Shown in pieces: positions 35,231 through 48,862 of a stretch of 64,000 nt of DNA. The notes beneath the pieces were generated by a model. That model ran no database searches. It worked only from the letters and a program-made list of their open reading frames with translations, and was not told where the DNA came from. Both the position numbers and the translations under genes were made by a program. The stretch is from Oxyruncus cristatus. Lineage: Eukaryota > Chordata > Aves > Passeriformes > Cotingidae. The stretch lies in NCBI GenBank assembly GCA_013399855.1, contig VXAY01005980.1, positions 124,001 through 188,000 of the forward strand, read 5' to 3'. Position 1 is the stretch's first letter. Each line of letters opens with the position of its first letter.

Positions 35231-37230
35231 AGTCCTCGGCAGTGCTGGAAGTCCAGCAGCCGGCACGCTGCACGAGGCTGCCGTGCCCTCGCAGGCGCGC
35301 GCAGGCACTGACGCAGGCATGTGCACGCACACGTATGTCCCTGCACACTTAGGGAGTGACAGAGCCACTGCCATCCCCATAAAGAACAGACTTTGCCCCG
35401 CAGCACCCGCACCTGCCAAGGGCAGTGCAGGGCTGGAGCATCGCTAGGACCTTGCCGGGCCTTTCAGGGCAATGCTGCTCAGCCAGCCCCGCTCCAAAAT
35501 GGGGAGCAGCAGCGCCCCTTCACATGAACCGAATAATTCTGAGCGATGCAGTTGCACAGGTCTTGCCCTCCCCAGCAGAGGACCACAGCTCAATGCGAGG
35601 TCAGGCGCTGCTACTGCCCCGGGGTGAAAGGGATCCGAGTTGAAAGGAGCAGCAGGGTACCATCTCCCTGCCGCAGGCAGCTGCTCCAGGCAGAGGCTGT
35701 GCAGCGTGAAACGGGCGCTGCAAAGCTCCACTGCTTCTCCTGGAGCTATTTTTCCAGTAGTCTTCAAGAAAATGAGGAGAAATGACATGGGAAATGTCAG
35801 AAATAAAGCCAGAAGCAATTAGAGTTAGAGAGAAGGGAGAGCAGCAGGCAAGGTTAGCAGTAAAGTTATCTCTTATTAAAAATAAAACAGGGAGGGACTG
35901 GAAGCTGATGAGGTGGCGGAGAGGACAGCCTGGTGCTGGGGATCCAGGATGCACAGCACAGAAATTCACAAGGCGAATGAATCAAGGAGGGAAGAAAGCA
36001 GAGGGCTCCTGTTTCCATTTGCTAAACTCTGCTCAAAAATAACAAAGCAGAGGGCATCCTCTGTTCCCAGGATTACAGCCTTCTGTCGCTCCAGCCTTGG
36101 GAGACGGGCTTTTCACCTGCCAAGGATAAATCCAGACACGAGGCACCGCAAGAAAACCCTCAGGTGCTTTCCCCAGGAGGAATTCCTAAGGTCACTACAT
36201 CACCACAGACTCTGTCCTTCCCACGCACAGCGGCACATCCTTCGCGGACAGACAAACAGACATCTCTGGCGGCAGCGTGAAGGTGCTCGCGTGCCCGAGC
36301 CATCAGGGTGCACCAGCCAAGGGCGTGGGACAAAGCTGGGGGAACCGGAGCTGGCTCGCCACGTGCCACTGGAATACGCGGCACGGCACACGCGAGGGTA
36401 ACACAGAGGCCGAGGGCCTCCCCCAGCTCCTCGGCACAGACAAAACCTCAGTTCAGGTTTCACCCTCCAGGACTCCATCCACAGACAGGGCAGACGGACA
36501 AAGCCTCAAGTGACTCGCCAGGGGTGACGGACAAAGGCCTCTCGCATCACCAACCACTGCCCGCAGCGTTCGGGGGGCCCTGCCCGCCTCCCTCTGTGCC
36601 CCCAAGCCACAGCCATGATCTGCTGGAGCGCAGGGGTGCGGCGTGCACTGGTGGGCTCCCCGAGGCGCTGCGTGGGGTAGGGCTGGCGGCCCTACCATCC
36701 ATCCATCTGCTCACCCCGCAGCCCCCTGGGTACCCAGTCCTGCTCCTTGGGGAGCAGCCTCAGGGCCTGGCACAAGCTGCGGTAGTGGGGTGGCTGCTCG
36801 GGACCCCTCGCCTTGGGACCCCTCTCACAGCAGCAGGTGATATGCCGGAACCACCGTCCCATTCGGCAGAGGGAGGTTTGGGTTTTGACCCCTGCCTCAC
36901 AAAACCACTCAAATCCTGGACTTCTAAACACAAAACCGGGTTGGGGGGAGCAGAACGGATCGTGGATTTCACTTTTCCTTAGGGTCTCACTTGTTTAACC
37001 CGCTGCTGCTTTCACTCGATTCCACCGAGATGGGCTTAAACCACGAAAACCCAGGTACTGCTGTGGCTCCGGGGCTGCGCACAGGCAGAAGCCGGGGCTC
37101 TCCAGCCACGGCACCATGGAAATAATAAGATTTCGGCTCAGATGACTTCGCAGCGGTAATGAAAATGTGTTACGTAACAGTTTTCCTCCGTCTCCTCTGC
37201 TTTGCAATTCTCGATTAATCTCCCAAACAC

Positions 37231-37275
37231 ATCCATCCATCCGTCCATCCATTCATCCATCCATCCATCCATCCG
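37231..37275. repeat. (ATCC)n microsatellite at the gap edge
   Basis: About eleven ATCC/GTCC/ATTC units lie some 30 bases before the run of N. Together with the GC-rich flank this probably caused the assembly break. Confidence 0.95.
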
Positions 37276-37306
37276 CCCGCGTCCCGGCCGCCCCCCCGGC
37301 CCCTTC

Positions 37307-38079
37307 NNNNNNNNNNNNNNNNNNNNNNNNNNNNNNNNNNNNNNNNNNNNNNNNNNNNNNNNNNNNNNNNNNNNNNNNNNNNNNNNNNNNNNNNNNNNNN
37401 NNNNNNNNNNNNNNNNNNNNNNNNNNNNNNNNNNNNNNNNNNNNNNNNNNNNNNNNNNNNNNNNNNNNNNNNNNNNNNNNNNNNNNNNNNNNNNNNNNNN
37501 NNNNNNNNNNNNNNNNNNNNNNNNNNNNNNNNNNNNNNNNNNNNNNNNNNNNNNNNNNNNNNNNNNNNNNNNNNNNNNNNNNNNNNNNNNNNNNNNNNNN
37601 NNNNNNNNNNNNNNNNNNNNNNNNNNNNNNNNNNNNNNNNNNNNNNNNNNNNNNNNNNNNNNNNNNNNNNNNNNNNNNNNNNNNNNNNNNNNNNNNNNNN
37701 NNNNNNNNNNNNNNNNNNNNNNNNNNNNNNNNNNNNNNNNNNNNNNNNNNNNNNNNNNNNNNNNNNNNNNNNNNNNNNNNNNNNNNNNNNNNNNNNNNNN
37801 NNNNNNNNNNNNNNNNNNNNNNNNNNNNNNNNNNNNNNNNNNNNNNNNNNNNNNNNNNNNNNNNNNNNNNNNNNNNNNNNNNNNNNNNNNNNNNNNNNNN
37901 NNNNNNNNNNNNNNNNNNNNNNNNNNNNNNNNNNNNNNNNNNNNNNNNNNNNNNNNNNNNNNNNNNNNNNNNNNNNNNNNNNNNNNNNNNNNNNNNNNNN
38001 NNNNNNNNNNNNNNNNNNNNNNNNNNNNNNNNNNNNNNNNNNNNNNNNNNNNNNNNNNNNNNNNNNNNNNNNNNNNNNN
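37307..38079. other. Assembly gap (773 N)
   Basis: This is a run of N flanked by very GC-rich sequence on both sides. It is the most likely place for the missing first AJAP1 exon. Open frames spanning it are meaningless. Confidence 1.
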
Positions 38080-41000
38080 TGCGCGGGGCGGAGGCGGGGG
38101 CGGAGCGCGGCCCCTCCGCGCCGCGGCCGAGCGGGGGTGGACCCGGACCGGCACCCGCGCCGGTACTCGGCTCCGACTCCGTCTCCGTGGGGGTCGCCGG
38201 ACGATGCCGGCATTCCGACGAGAACGGCCCGTCCCTCCCCGGGACGCCGCCTCCGGCCGCCGCTTGCCCCGGTGAAGCGCTCCTTCCCCCGGACCCCACG
38301 AACAGCCGCTCGCCGGCGATCCCGGGGAGCGAACCCCCTGCTCCGCCCGGTGGGCAGCGGCCGAGCAGTTCTGCGCCCCGGGACCGCGGTGTGACCGCGC
38401 GGAGCCCCGGTGCCCGCACGGGAGGGCGGCAGGGAGGTGCGGGTTCGGTCCGTGCTTTGCGGGCAGGACGAGGGATCTCCTGCAGTTCGGCAGCTCCGGG
38501 GAGCCCCGGCCCGCTGCCCCGCGGAGCGGGCCCGGTTGCCGCTGCAGCGGGCTCCACCAGCCGGCCGAGCGGACATCCTGCTCCCGAGCCAACCCCGGGA
38601 GAGTTTCCATCCTTATCCTGCACAGCTGCCCCGCAGGGACAGTGTCGGGCTGGCGGGAGCGCGGATCCGCCACCACCGCCTCCGGCCCCCGCACCGAGGG
38701 ATGTGCAGCCGCCACCGAATTCCCTCCGGCTGAAAGCGCCTTTCGTGCTCCGTGCTCGCCCAAAGACAGCCGAGCACAAAGGGGAGCGTGCGGGGAGAGG
38801 CGCTGGTTATTTTGGGAGGTGTTTCATCAGAGCCTGATGCGTTTTCTCTCTTTCCGGGGGTGCTGCCAGTAAGGAGCAACATTATTCCTGGTGTACTGAA
38901 AGAAAAGTGTGTCTCTCAAAAGCCAAGCTGCTTTGAGAGGTTTCTGTTCAGCTGCTGCAATAAAAGAAGTTTTTGTATGAATTTGAGAGATTCTTTGAAG
39001 CTGCTCCTGGCTATGAAAGAGGAGCAGGACCATGGTGTGCAGAGCCAGCGCTGCCAGGGTGTCCCCTCACAGGGACAAACCACCCGCAAGGAAGGGGCAC
39101 ATCAGTGACCACAGAGCGCTTGGCTCTGATCAGTCACAGCAGAAAGCAAGGCTTGTGTAGAGACGAGTCTCTCTGCTGCCTTTCTGACTCACTGGGTTTC
39201 TTTTCTGCCTCCAGAGAAACTTATTCTCCAAAGAGAAGGAGCCTCCTGTGAGCAGGGCAGCTGGATGGAAGGTCAGCATTGTCCCTCGGCTTCCTTGCCA
39301 GTCCCTGCTCCTCACGTGTGCTCCTGCTGGATCAGCTCCAGCCGCCACTAGAAGTGCTGTAGTTCAGCATCCAAATTCCCACTTTCCTTGGAGCTGGATT
39401 CCTGATGGGAAGGAATCTCTTTTGGCAAGGGGTTGGCCTGAGAATCAGCTTACCCTTGAAGGTGGCTGGTACCAGGGGAGACAGACCTCTCCTGTCCCAG
39501 CCCAGGGAAAACCCCTAAAATGGCCAGGCTGTGTCTGGCTCTCCCTAAGCATGATCCTGGCCTGTTGGGGTGGTTTGGGTTCGGTTCTCTCGGAGCCACC
39601 TGGCAGACCTTCAATGGAGCCACAAGGCCAATGCTGGCCTCTCCCCATCTTCCAGAGGGAGGCCAGTGACAAAGTGGCCATGGCTCTCTCCAGTCTGCAG
39701 CCAGATGGGAGGGAGCCCTGAGCCCTGGAGTGTTCATTACATACGATCCCACAATTGTTCACACCATGTTGGCAGCTGCCAGTTACAGCACCTTCAGCAC
39801 AGACCGGTATCAAAGCCCAGCACTCACCTGGGTGCTGCCTTCTTGGAGGTTGCGTGTGCAGGGACTTGAAAGAGAAAGCTCAGCTTTATTGCAAGCTCAA
39901 GGACTTTATCAGCCATTAAACCCGGCTCACTAACATGAAAGATCTTTGGAGAGAAGAAGGAAAGAACGTGCAATTGTCAGTCTCTTAAGAGGCTGCTCTG
40001 GAGCCTGAGAGATACTGGAACGCAGTTAAGTAGAAGACAATCAATTAAGGCTTAAATAAACCCAAATGAGCAAACGTTAATGAGAGCTATCTTGTATCTC
40101 AAACAAATCCTCTTAACTCAGCCCCACTTAAAAAAATATTATTTCCCCATTTGTGCCAAACACATGGAGCTGGCGCGGAATTGCAGGGAGGACAGTGATG
40201 AGGGATCTGGAGCCTGGCAGTGAAGGCTCAGCTTCTGTTTTTTTAGCTAAACATCTGTTATGGTCTATACACATTGCTCAGGCAAGTGACCACAAGCATG
40301 GAAAGGTCCCACACCCTCACCATCAGCTTTCCTCTGGCCCTGAGGCTCTTCTCGAGCTTCTGGCCTCAACTCCACATTGCAATGTCACCATCAAGAAGCT
40401 TCCAGAAAAAAAAAAAAGAGATCAAAGGAGAGTTGAGGTTTTCAACAGTACCAAAGCAGGTGTGCAGGCAAAGCTTTTATACACAGGGCATTATTTGGGT
40501 TCAGGGCTGGTTTGGGATGCTTGGAGTGGAAATCTCATGGGGAGGGTGTCCTCACTGCCCTCCAGAGAGCCCTGCCCAAGACCGGCCAGGCGACACGTGG
40601 GGCACTGGCTCTGCACCTCCCTAAAACAGCCAGCGCAGCGTTTTTAAGGGCTGTTTGGAAGGCAGGTGGTGGCACTCGGCAATCTTGGCCCCCTTTGGCT
40701 CATCTCAGCAGCGCTGCCGAGGCCGCCTGCCACGGGCAGGTGATGGAGCAGCCCTCTGCGGGAGCAGGAACCGCGAATTATCCCACCATTTAAGTAGGAG
40801 GGAAGGAAGTCATTAGCGAATTCATCCGACTAACTTGTTCTTCTCAGAGTCATTGCTCCAAGAGAGTAAAGTTCCTGACTGGTGCAAAGCTGCAGGCGCT
40901 GAGTGGGGCTGGCTGCCACGCTGCAGGGCACAGATGCTCACACGGACCCATGTTTGGAGTGAAAAGAGGGGTTTTCCCTGCCATCCGGTCTGTGCTTCCC

Positions 41001-42764
41001 AGGTTCTCCATAACAGCACCTGTGTTATCACCTATCCACCGAGAGCTGGACTAGGTGTGGACACCCCAAGAGTGCTGCCAACTGCAGCGGGGAACATCGC
41101 CAGCTGTGCTGCACTTCACCCACCCTGTTCTGAGGCAAAATCTGTTAATTTGCCTCTGACTGGAAAGAAAGACACTGCCCCGGCTACACTTGCCAAGGAG
41201 TGAAAATTGTCTCTTCAGTAGAAGTAGGTTGTCATTACCCATTTTCCTTTCATATGGGAAGAGCAGAAGTGTTACTTAGAGCTTGTGAAGCAGAGAGGAG
41301 TATAATGCAATTTCTGCCTCCTTGTAGCGTCGTCCTTTCGTTTTTCAGACCAGTGCTGACAGGGAATAGGATTCGGGAAAGCACCCTGAGGATTTTATAC
41401 CCTCAGCAGCTCTTAGGGGACTCTGAGACTTGCATTCCCTTCAGAAAGCATCCCCCACTGCCTCAAACTCCTCTAATGGTCTTGACGGGATTGTCTAGCA
41501 AGGCACAGCTCCAACCTGGCACGCTGGACCCCGGCAAGGAGTCACGAGGCAGAGGAACGGGAGGGGAGGGCTGAGAAGACGGGGAAGAGCTGGATGGGAT
41601 TTCATGGGCCCATTCTGCAAGCCCAGCAGAGTCAGGCAAGCCCCCGGAGCCTCCCTGCTGCGGGGGCAGCGTGCCTGGGGATGTCAGCCAGCTTTCCAGC
41701 CACGGCTCGCTTTTCCAGGGAAAAAATAAAGCATTATCCCACCTTACAGGATCTGCCTCTTTTCCCCCATCTGGCTCAAAACCCAGTTTGTTGCTAAACA
41801 AAGATCGGTTCCTTGATCCACCCTCTTGTGATCGCCCCCTCTGCATCTGGGCTGTTCTTATGCAAATCAGAGGTTTTGCCACCACACACCTAAAACTCCC
41901 TCCTCCCCTTTAGCTGTGGGGGTGCAAACCTGCAATGGACCCTGATGCTTTGCAAATGGCATGTTGTTGGAGCCAACAACCTTTAACACTTCAGTCTCTC
42001 TCACAGAGCTGCTCCCAAAAGCTCACATCTTGTGTAGTATTTGTCTGGCCAGGCTGCTCTCATACAGTTTCTTCCTTTTTTAAGCTAAACATCGCTAATC
42101 AGCTTCTTCAAGCTCTAGCATATGTCCTATAAATATCCCTTGTGGAAGCAAAATCTGTCTTGTGTGTGTATGCAAGACAAAAGAAAAAATTAGAAAGCGT
42201 GAAGCCCTGACTTAGCAGCGCAGCAGCAGAACTGCGCTAAAGCCTAGAAGCTCACTGAAAGCAGGGAATATGCCTGGCCCTCCATCCCCCTCATCCAGCC
42301 CCACAGCATGCCAGAGCCCCTCTCAGCCATTGGGGGCACTTTCTCAGCTCCAAGTGGGAAGTGCGCTTGCCCAGGCTCCACTTCTCCTCCCTCGTGCCTG
42401 CAGGTCCCTTTGGAACCACTCACAGACTACTACCAGTGCTTCGGCTGAGTACTGGATGGGGATGGAGCTGGGGAGCACTTTGTCCTTGGAGCTGAGCAGG
42501 AAGCTCAGTGCTCCCTCTTCTTGGTATTCAGCAACAGTCCTGAGGTTCTCTTTCACCTCTTATTTCAAGTTGGCTTAAGAAATTTTATGAGCCCCTGGTT
42601 GAGCTTAGGGTAGTGCGGGATGCCATAATCCTCAGGTTGCCTCTCCGTGGAGTGGGATGGGGAAAAGCTCCTCGTGCAAGATTCCTCCAGGCACGAGGAT
42701 CCTGAAGGCAGATCCAGGACTGTGTCGATGAAGCTCCTCTGGCTTTCCCTCTCTTCCAGCATGA

Positions 42765-42794
42765 CTGATAGGAATGAGGGCTGATAGGAATGAG
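42765..42794. repeat. 14-bp direct repeat
   Basis: CTGATAGGAATGAG occurs twice with a 2-base spacer, a small local duplication. Confidence 0.9.
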
Positions 42795-45700
42795 CTCAGA
42801 TCAATCATCTGTCACTCACTGGCTTCCCTGGCCAGGCTGCGAAGCCCAGACTGAAGCAGGACCCCAAGGACAGATGAGTCTCTGAGCAGCTTAATTGCCT
42901 TCAGCACAGGCAGAAAGAATCCACCTGCTCATCATCCTCAGGTACCTTTTGTTTTGATAGAGGCACAGGCAGCTCTTGGCTGTACTGACCTCTGGCACAC
43001 GGGCTGCAGAGCCAGGGGTCAGACTGGGACTGGAGAGCCCGGGGGCACCAGCTGGGGTCAAAAGCAGGCACCCAAGAAACAGCCCTTGCAGGGCCTGGGA
43101 ATGGTGCTTTCACCAGCTGGAGAGATACCTGCCTTTGTTTCCTCTGCTGAGAAATCCTCAGCATCATTAGAGAGGTGACTCTGGCCTCAGCATTGCCATG
43201 GTTTCCCCAGGTTTTCCATCAGGCTGCTGCAAGGTGAAGCAAGGTGGCTCTCCTTCACGGTGGCTGTCGGCTGGGAGACGTGAACAATCTGGAGACGTGA
43301 AGCTGAAACAAAGGTGTCCTCTGCCCTGTGAAGGAGAGGGGCCATCACAGGTTCCTCATGGGAAAGAAAAGCTAATCCTGTCCTGGCTGCTATGGAGCGG
43401 GAGGTAAATAAACCCATTGTGCTTCCTAGGACCTGTATCCACATGGAATTTCGGGGTTTCACCTTTGATGGGGATGCAGAGTATGCACAGGTCGAGCCCT
43501 GCAGTTCCCATGTGAAGAGGTTTTTGTAAGAACAAACCTCTGACGCTGAACCCAGCTTATCTCCAGCTTCGATGCTGGTATCCTCATCCTGCGTCCCTGG
43601 CTGATGAACTTCCCCAGCTCTCCATCGCTGGAAGGTGGTTTGGAGCGGAATGAAATTATAGTGCTGGGTTTCATGAACAGTGTGTGCCTCTTAAACCCTG
43701 CGAGCATCTCTAGCAGGGCTGTTATAGATTCCCTTTGCTTTGGCTGTATTTGTCTCATCAATCTCAGTGATGTTGACAATTGGGCACAGTTTAATTCTGC
43801 AAATCTGAGGAATGATCAGGCCAATTTAGTTCACATTTAAAGCATTTGTGTTCACATGCTGGAAAGCCTTTTTTCTTCCTTGCTCCTTGCCCAAGGCCCT
43901 TATTATCTGCTGGTGCTATTTATCAATGCACAGCAGGTATATTACAGGAAGGTCTCTTTTGCAAAGCGATACGGAATAATCATTCCTGTTCCTCGTCTGC
44001 TCAGCAAGAAAAGTGAGCCCGGCTCTCCCGCCTGTCAGCATTCCTGAGCCACAGCATTTTTATATTACTGCGGGAGAAGTGATTTAACTCAATAAGCTTC
44101 CCTCATAAATAGCAATAGTTTGATAAAATAAAGGAGGAGTGTGTGAACGAACACAACATTCTGCTTTGGCTGGGTGGCTTTGGGCCCTGCCCTGAGTGGG
44201 GGACACTGCAGGAGCCCCCGGCAGCTGAGGGACTCAGCCCCTCTCCAGCTCTGAGCTTGGACTGGGATGCCCTTGGGACTGGGAGATGCCTTCTTAGGGC
44301 AGAAAACTTCCATTTTGTCTCCTCAAGTGCATGAGATGAAGGATCAGTCTTTAATAATGGCTGGTGCCTCTTAAAAAGCCCCTTCTTCCTCCTCCCAAGA
44401 TTTGTCTGGGTTTAGCCAGTTTTGTGTCATTTCACTGACACAAATGCACAGATTCACACCGGACACTAGTGCTTCACAGGGGACACTGGAGCTGTCTGAG
44501 CCAGGTGCTTCTTCCATTAAATCCTTTGTGAAATGATTGGAGATGTCTGCACTTCCAGAAACTACTATGAAAAGTACAGTCAGGAAGGAAGATTGGGTGG
44601 TCCCGGGAGCTGGAGAGGAGCAAATTGTGTGGAAAGCCCTGAGCATTGGATCCCTGGCTCCCTGGGATGGGATCCATGGGAATCCCAGCAGAGCTGGAGC
44701 CCAATTTCTGCCCTTGAAGCAACGGCCTCTGCAGAGCAAAGGGGTGATTTAACGTGCTGCCATTCCTTGAGCACCAGGACTGTGGGTTTGTTTGGCTTTC
44801 TCCTCCCCCAGGGACTGAGGTGTAATATCACCTTCCCATTAATTTATATGAGAACATTTCCAAATAGTAAACTGCCAATAAATTAGTAATGCTGATCTAT
44901 AAAAGGGAAAAAATGGCCTGTTGTGAGTTTATAGCTCTGTGGAAAAGACATTAAACAGAGGCTTCTTTAGCACGGAGTGCTCCGAGGAGCCGGGGGAGAG
45001 AACTCCGGGCTGGGACCCACCTGGGTGTGTTTTGCATGCTTTGTTTTTAAACCTGCTCCCCTCAGAATCCCTTTGGAGAAAAGCACTAAAGGATTCCCAA
45101 CGACCAAACTAAAGGCAATGAAAAATGAAGGAGAAGACAATGCAGCCTGGAGAGAACAAGCAAACAACCTGGAGCAAGTAGTTTATTTTAAGATGCTAAC
45201 AAATTTGCTCCAGAGGCCTGTGGAAAAAAGTCAGGCACAACACAGCCAACCTTTCCCTTATTTATAGAATAATTGCGATGATTGATTAGCCGGGACCAGA
45301 ACTATATTTACGGCGTGGAAGTTTTCAGCAATATTTCAAGTAATTCACCTCCTCACACAACTCCCTGGCGCTGTCATCCCAGCTCCACTTTTTCTCCCCA
45401 TGAAGCCTGCTTGCACCAGGATTTATGGCTCTGTTTGTAGGAAGAGCAGCTGTCTTGCTCCAGAGAACAGCAGCAAAACAAGAGCTCAAGGGTAAAACCC
45501 TCACACCACAGCCCCCCAGCAACTTGCTGTGCCAGCAAGGGTGTCCCCTGCCTTGCTCCCACGGTGGGCAATGGCCCTGGCACATCACTGCTCTTGCTGG
45601 CACTATCCTCTGGCAGAAGGACATGGCTTCTCTCCAGCCCCCCACTGCCAGCTGCTCTCTGGAGCACACCGAGCCATTGGGTGGCCCAGCAGCATTCTGA

Positions 45701-48061
45701 TCACCCTACAAGGCTCCCAGGCTCCTTCCCCCCTGCACCCACCAGCACCTGGCTGGGCAGCGTGGATGGAGAGGTGACAGCCAGCATCCCACCCCCTGCA
45801 GGGCTCCTGCGAGCCTGGCTCTCTGTCTCCAGAACAGCCAGGAAAAAACTCTTCACGTCCTCCCTGCTCCCACCACTGGGTACACTGGCTGATTTCAGCT
45901 CAGGGAGGCAGGAAACACTCTCAGAAGAATAAGGAATGCAACAAGTTTGGGAGAAACAACTAAATATTTGGTCTCCGCCCCCAAAAAACCACTTCACACC
46001 TTTTTTCTGCCACAGCTGCTGCTGTTTTCCAGGAGAGCAGCAGTGGGGGAAGCAAAGCAGGTGGGATGCAGAGCTAGGAGAGGACAGGGCAGAGCAGGGG
46101 GCTCAGGTGGGAGTCCTCTGTGCTTGCCTCCAAAGGGATGTGCTCTTGGACCTGGAGGCAGTGCCGGTGGCAGCCCCTGCTCGGCGCATGGCAGCTGTTC
46201 TCCAGGTCTGGAGGGTTGGGTTGGTGAGGTACTACCAAAGCCATTAGTGCATGAGGCTGCACACAGACAGAAATACAGACGAGCAGGAGCAGGATCTCTG
46301 TGCCAGCCTGGAGATGCCCATGGCAGCTCCTGGCTCTGCCACTTTCCGTTGCCTCCAGCAAGGAGCAAGGCAGAATTTTATTTAAACCCTTCCGCACTCC
46401 TGCCTTGTCTCTGTTTCTTTATCTCACAATAAAAGTAAACTGCTATTTCCTTTTGTTCCAACTGCCCTCATTTATCCACCAGTACCCGCAGGGCTGGCAG
46501 CTGGACTGTGCCAGCACTTGAATACTGAGGGGAAAAAAATGGTCCTACAGGCTGGAGGCCTATGGGAGTGAGGGAAGCTTGATACTGCTGGAAATAGGAG
46601 CTGCTGCGAACCAACTGATCCCCATTAGCTTGTGTTTTCCTCCCTGCAAGGCTTCAGGACTGGCTTAGGGCACAAACATCCCCTGCTCCCACTGCCTGGG
46701 CTTTTCTCTGGGTCAGGACCTGCCATGGCCTGTCTAGAAGGCCTTAACCCTGCTTTTAGCAAGTGGAGGCATTTCACCACTCCAAATGCTGGATTTATTA
46801 CAAAGCTGGGGTCACAAACTTCATAAAAGGGGATTAACACTCCCCTCCAGCTGCTCTGCCCCTAGCAGGCAATGTCAGCTCCCTCCTTCCAAGGGGCAAG
46901 GGGCAGGCGAGAGACAATTAGACAGTGTTAATTGGCCACTGAGCCCTGCTCCTGCCCCTTGGAAGCCTGCTGTGGGTAACAGCTTCTGAGAGCTTTTCCT
47001 TTGCACCCTCTTAGAGTAACGTGGATTTCATGTGTGTGGGACCAGCAGGGGCTGACACCAACAGTGTTAGCGGCGGGGGACCAGGAACAGCTCCATTACA
47101 GTTCGGGAATTAGACGAACCTGGGAGCAGCCAGGATGTCACTCTGTTCATTTGTTAAAATAACACCTATAAAGAGAAGCCTAAAGCAAGCCCTATCTCGG
47201 GGCCCCAGAAGACAGAGAAGAAGGATGGCCCTCATCCTGGTGGCATTTGTTTTCATTAAGTGGGTGGAAGAGACCTGATGGAACCCAGGAGCTTGATTGT
47301 CGGGTGACCTTGTTGACTGTGGAAAAGTCAAAAGATTTCAAACTGGAATTAGCAAACCAGCTCTATTAAAAGGAAATAAAACACAACCTAAGCCAACGCT
47401 TTCTCATCCTTCAGCATCTTGCCCCTGTCGGCAACTCTCCAAAAACTGCCTTTCCACCAAAGCCCACCCACAGAGGACGTGTTGGTGTCGTGTGAGAAAT
47501 GCCTTGGCAAGCTGGGGCACTCCTGAGAGCTCCTGCACAGCTGGAGAGATGGACACTGGAATTTCCTTCCTAAAGGCCAACCCACAGAGAGAAATGTTTA
47601 GTTCTATGGAGAGCATGGCCTTGCTGCCAACCCACCGCTCTCCTCACTCACTCAGCTCGGCTAGAGCTTGTCAGCACGTCCTCCAAACCCTGGCAATGAA
47701 GTTGTGCGGGGCAGTTTAATGACTTTTCAGAACAAGTAAAAGAGCACCCGGCCCTTCTGCCTCCTCCTTATCGCTCCTCTTCCCTAATATCTTCAGTCAT
47801 GGTTCCTGTCCCCCCCGTCCCTGTTCCCATTAGGCATATCTAATTATGACTCCAGGCTTATGTGTTCTTTGACTAGTCTGGCTTATCCACTCATGCTTGC
47901 TCTGCCATGACTCCTAATCGTTACCTAAAGTGGCTCCTAATCATTCCCTCTGTCCCTGAGCCTTGTGCCTGGCTGGAGGAGCCTGGAATGCCCTGCTGTG
48001 GACTGTGGGCAGGAACCTCATCCAGGCAGGAGGCAGGGAGAGGGGAGCAGCTTTTCTTAGG

Positions 48062-48115
48062 AACAGAGAATCGTTTAAGCTGGAAAAGACCTCTAGGATC
48101 ATCAGGTCCATCCAT
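48062..48115 (-). repeat. CR1 LINE 3' tail
   Basis: The plus strand reads GAGAATCGTTTAAGCTGG, then AAAAGACCTCTAGGATCATC and AGGTCC, the reverse of the 3' end of another CR1 subfamily (the form with AAGACCTCTAAGATCATCAAGTCC). Only the tail is clear, as is usual for 5'-truncated CR1 copies. Confidence 0.85.
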
Positions 48116-48862
48116 TCTTGCTCAGGCTGAGAGGATTGGTGCACAGTGCAGAGGAGTGAGCGACCTCCAAAGGATCCACGCACAGAGCATGTGGTGATGG
48201 GGGCACGGAATCTGCTGCTTGCTCCTTTCCCTGCATCTCTGGGACACTTCCCCTCCTCTCTCTGCAGGAAAATCACCAAGAACCATTCTCTCTTCCCCAT
48301 TTCTTTGGGTCCAGGCTGCAGGGCTGCCCCTGAGCATCTTGTTAGAGTGGCCACTCCTCCTGGTCTGGCTCCTGCAGGATCCATCCCCTCCATCATGGAC
48401 ACAAGCAGTCCATGAAAGTGGCTCTGACCTGCTCAGAGACCTGTCCTTCCCTGCAGCATCTCCCGGGTTACACACACTGAGACAAAAGGTGCCTCACCAG
48501 CAGCTCTGCCATCTCATCCCTCTGAAGCTGGAGATGGTTTTGATAAGCTCCTTGTTTCCCAAGCACAGAGCACAGAACTATTTTTCTTGCACTGAGCAGA
48601 CAAGATGTTGAAATGTTTTTTCCTGTGATAACTGAAAGTAGAAGGAATCCTGCCTGCGATTCTTGTCAAGCCGAGGGATCTCTTTGTAGTTCAGTGAATC
48701 ATTTCATCCGCAATGTTAATTTAAAAGCAAACAAACAGAGCTGAATGCATTCGATAGTAGAATTATTTCCAGTACATTTCAGGTTTTGTTGCTGTGTGTT
48801 GTAGAACACCGTGGCACGAGCACTGCGTGGCAGAGCTGGGGGGGCTGGAGACTGGGCTGTGC

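Larger units (their letters stand above)
21697..37306 (-). other. AJAP1: AJAP1 intron 1, visible part
   Basis: No exon was found between the ectodomain exon and the gap. The stretch contains a 38-bp minisatellite, short AT-rich blocks (about 26,880-27,070, 27,420-27,480, 33,400-33,660 and 34,960-35,230) and an (ATCC)n run next to the gap. Its intronic status assumes that exon 1 lies in or beyond the gap. Confidence 0.6.
1235..38079 (-). other. AJAP1: AJAP1 transcription unit (inferred extent)
   Basis: AJAP1 is a single-pass membrane protein known from epithelial adherens junctions, where it associates with the cadherin-catenin complex and basigin. It is also known as a neuronal partner of the GABA-B receptor sushi domain. 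Four coding exons on the minus strand join in one continuous frame (split codons G|GT, TG|C and AG|A) and match human AJAP1 as remembered. The order along the minus strand is promoter CpG island and gap, ectodomain exon, transmembrane exon, tail exon, C-terminal exon and probable 3' UTR exon. The two outer limits are inferred: the 5' end from the CpG island, the 3' end from an ATTAAA signal. Without exon 1 the visible coding sequence gives about 356 residues. Adding a human-like first exon gives about 372, against 411 in human from memory, so the ectodomain is shorter. Confidence 0.8.
37230..38840. promoter_or_regulatory. AJAP1: CpG island, probable AJAP1 promoter and first exon region
   Basis: The sequence right of the gap (38,080-38,800) is extremely GC- and CpG-rich, with GC-box-like motifs (GGGGCGGAG and GGGGGCGGAG, 38,083-38,105) and no evident TATA box. 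The left edge is also GC-rich. It lies upstream of all recognised AJAP1 exons on the minus strand, as expected for the gene's promoter. Exact start sites cannot be read from sequence, and divergent transcription to the right is possible. Confidence 0.65.

Noticed and set aside
37138..38837. Open frames of 350-556 codons across the gap
   Set aside because: Most of their length is N, so they are not evidence of coding.
43187..43462. Minus-strand frame with MWIQVLGSTMGL near 43,444
   Set aside because: Only MWIQ matches, no donor in the needed phase follows, and it lies upstream of the CpG island.
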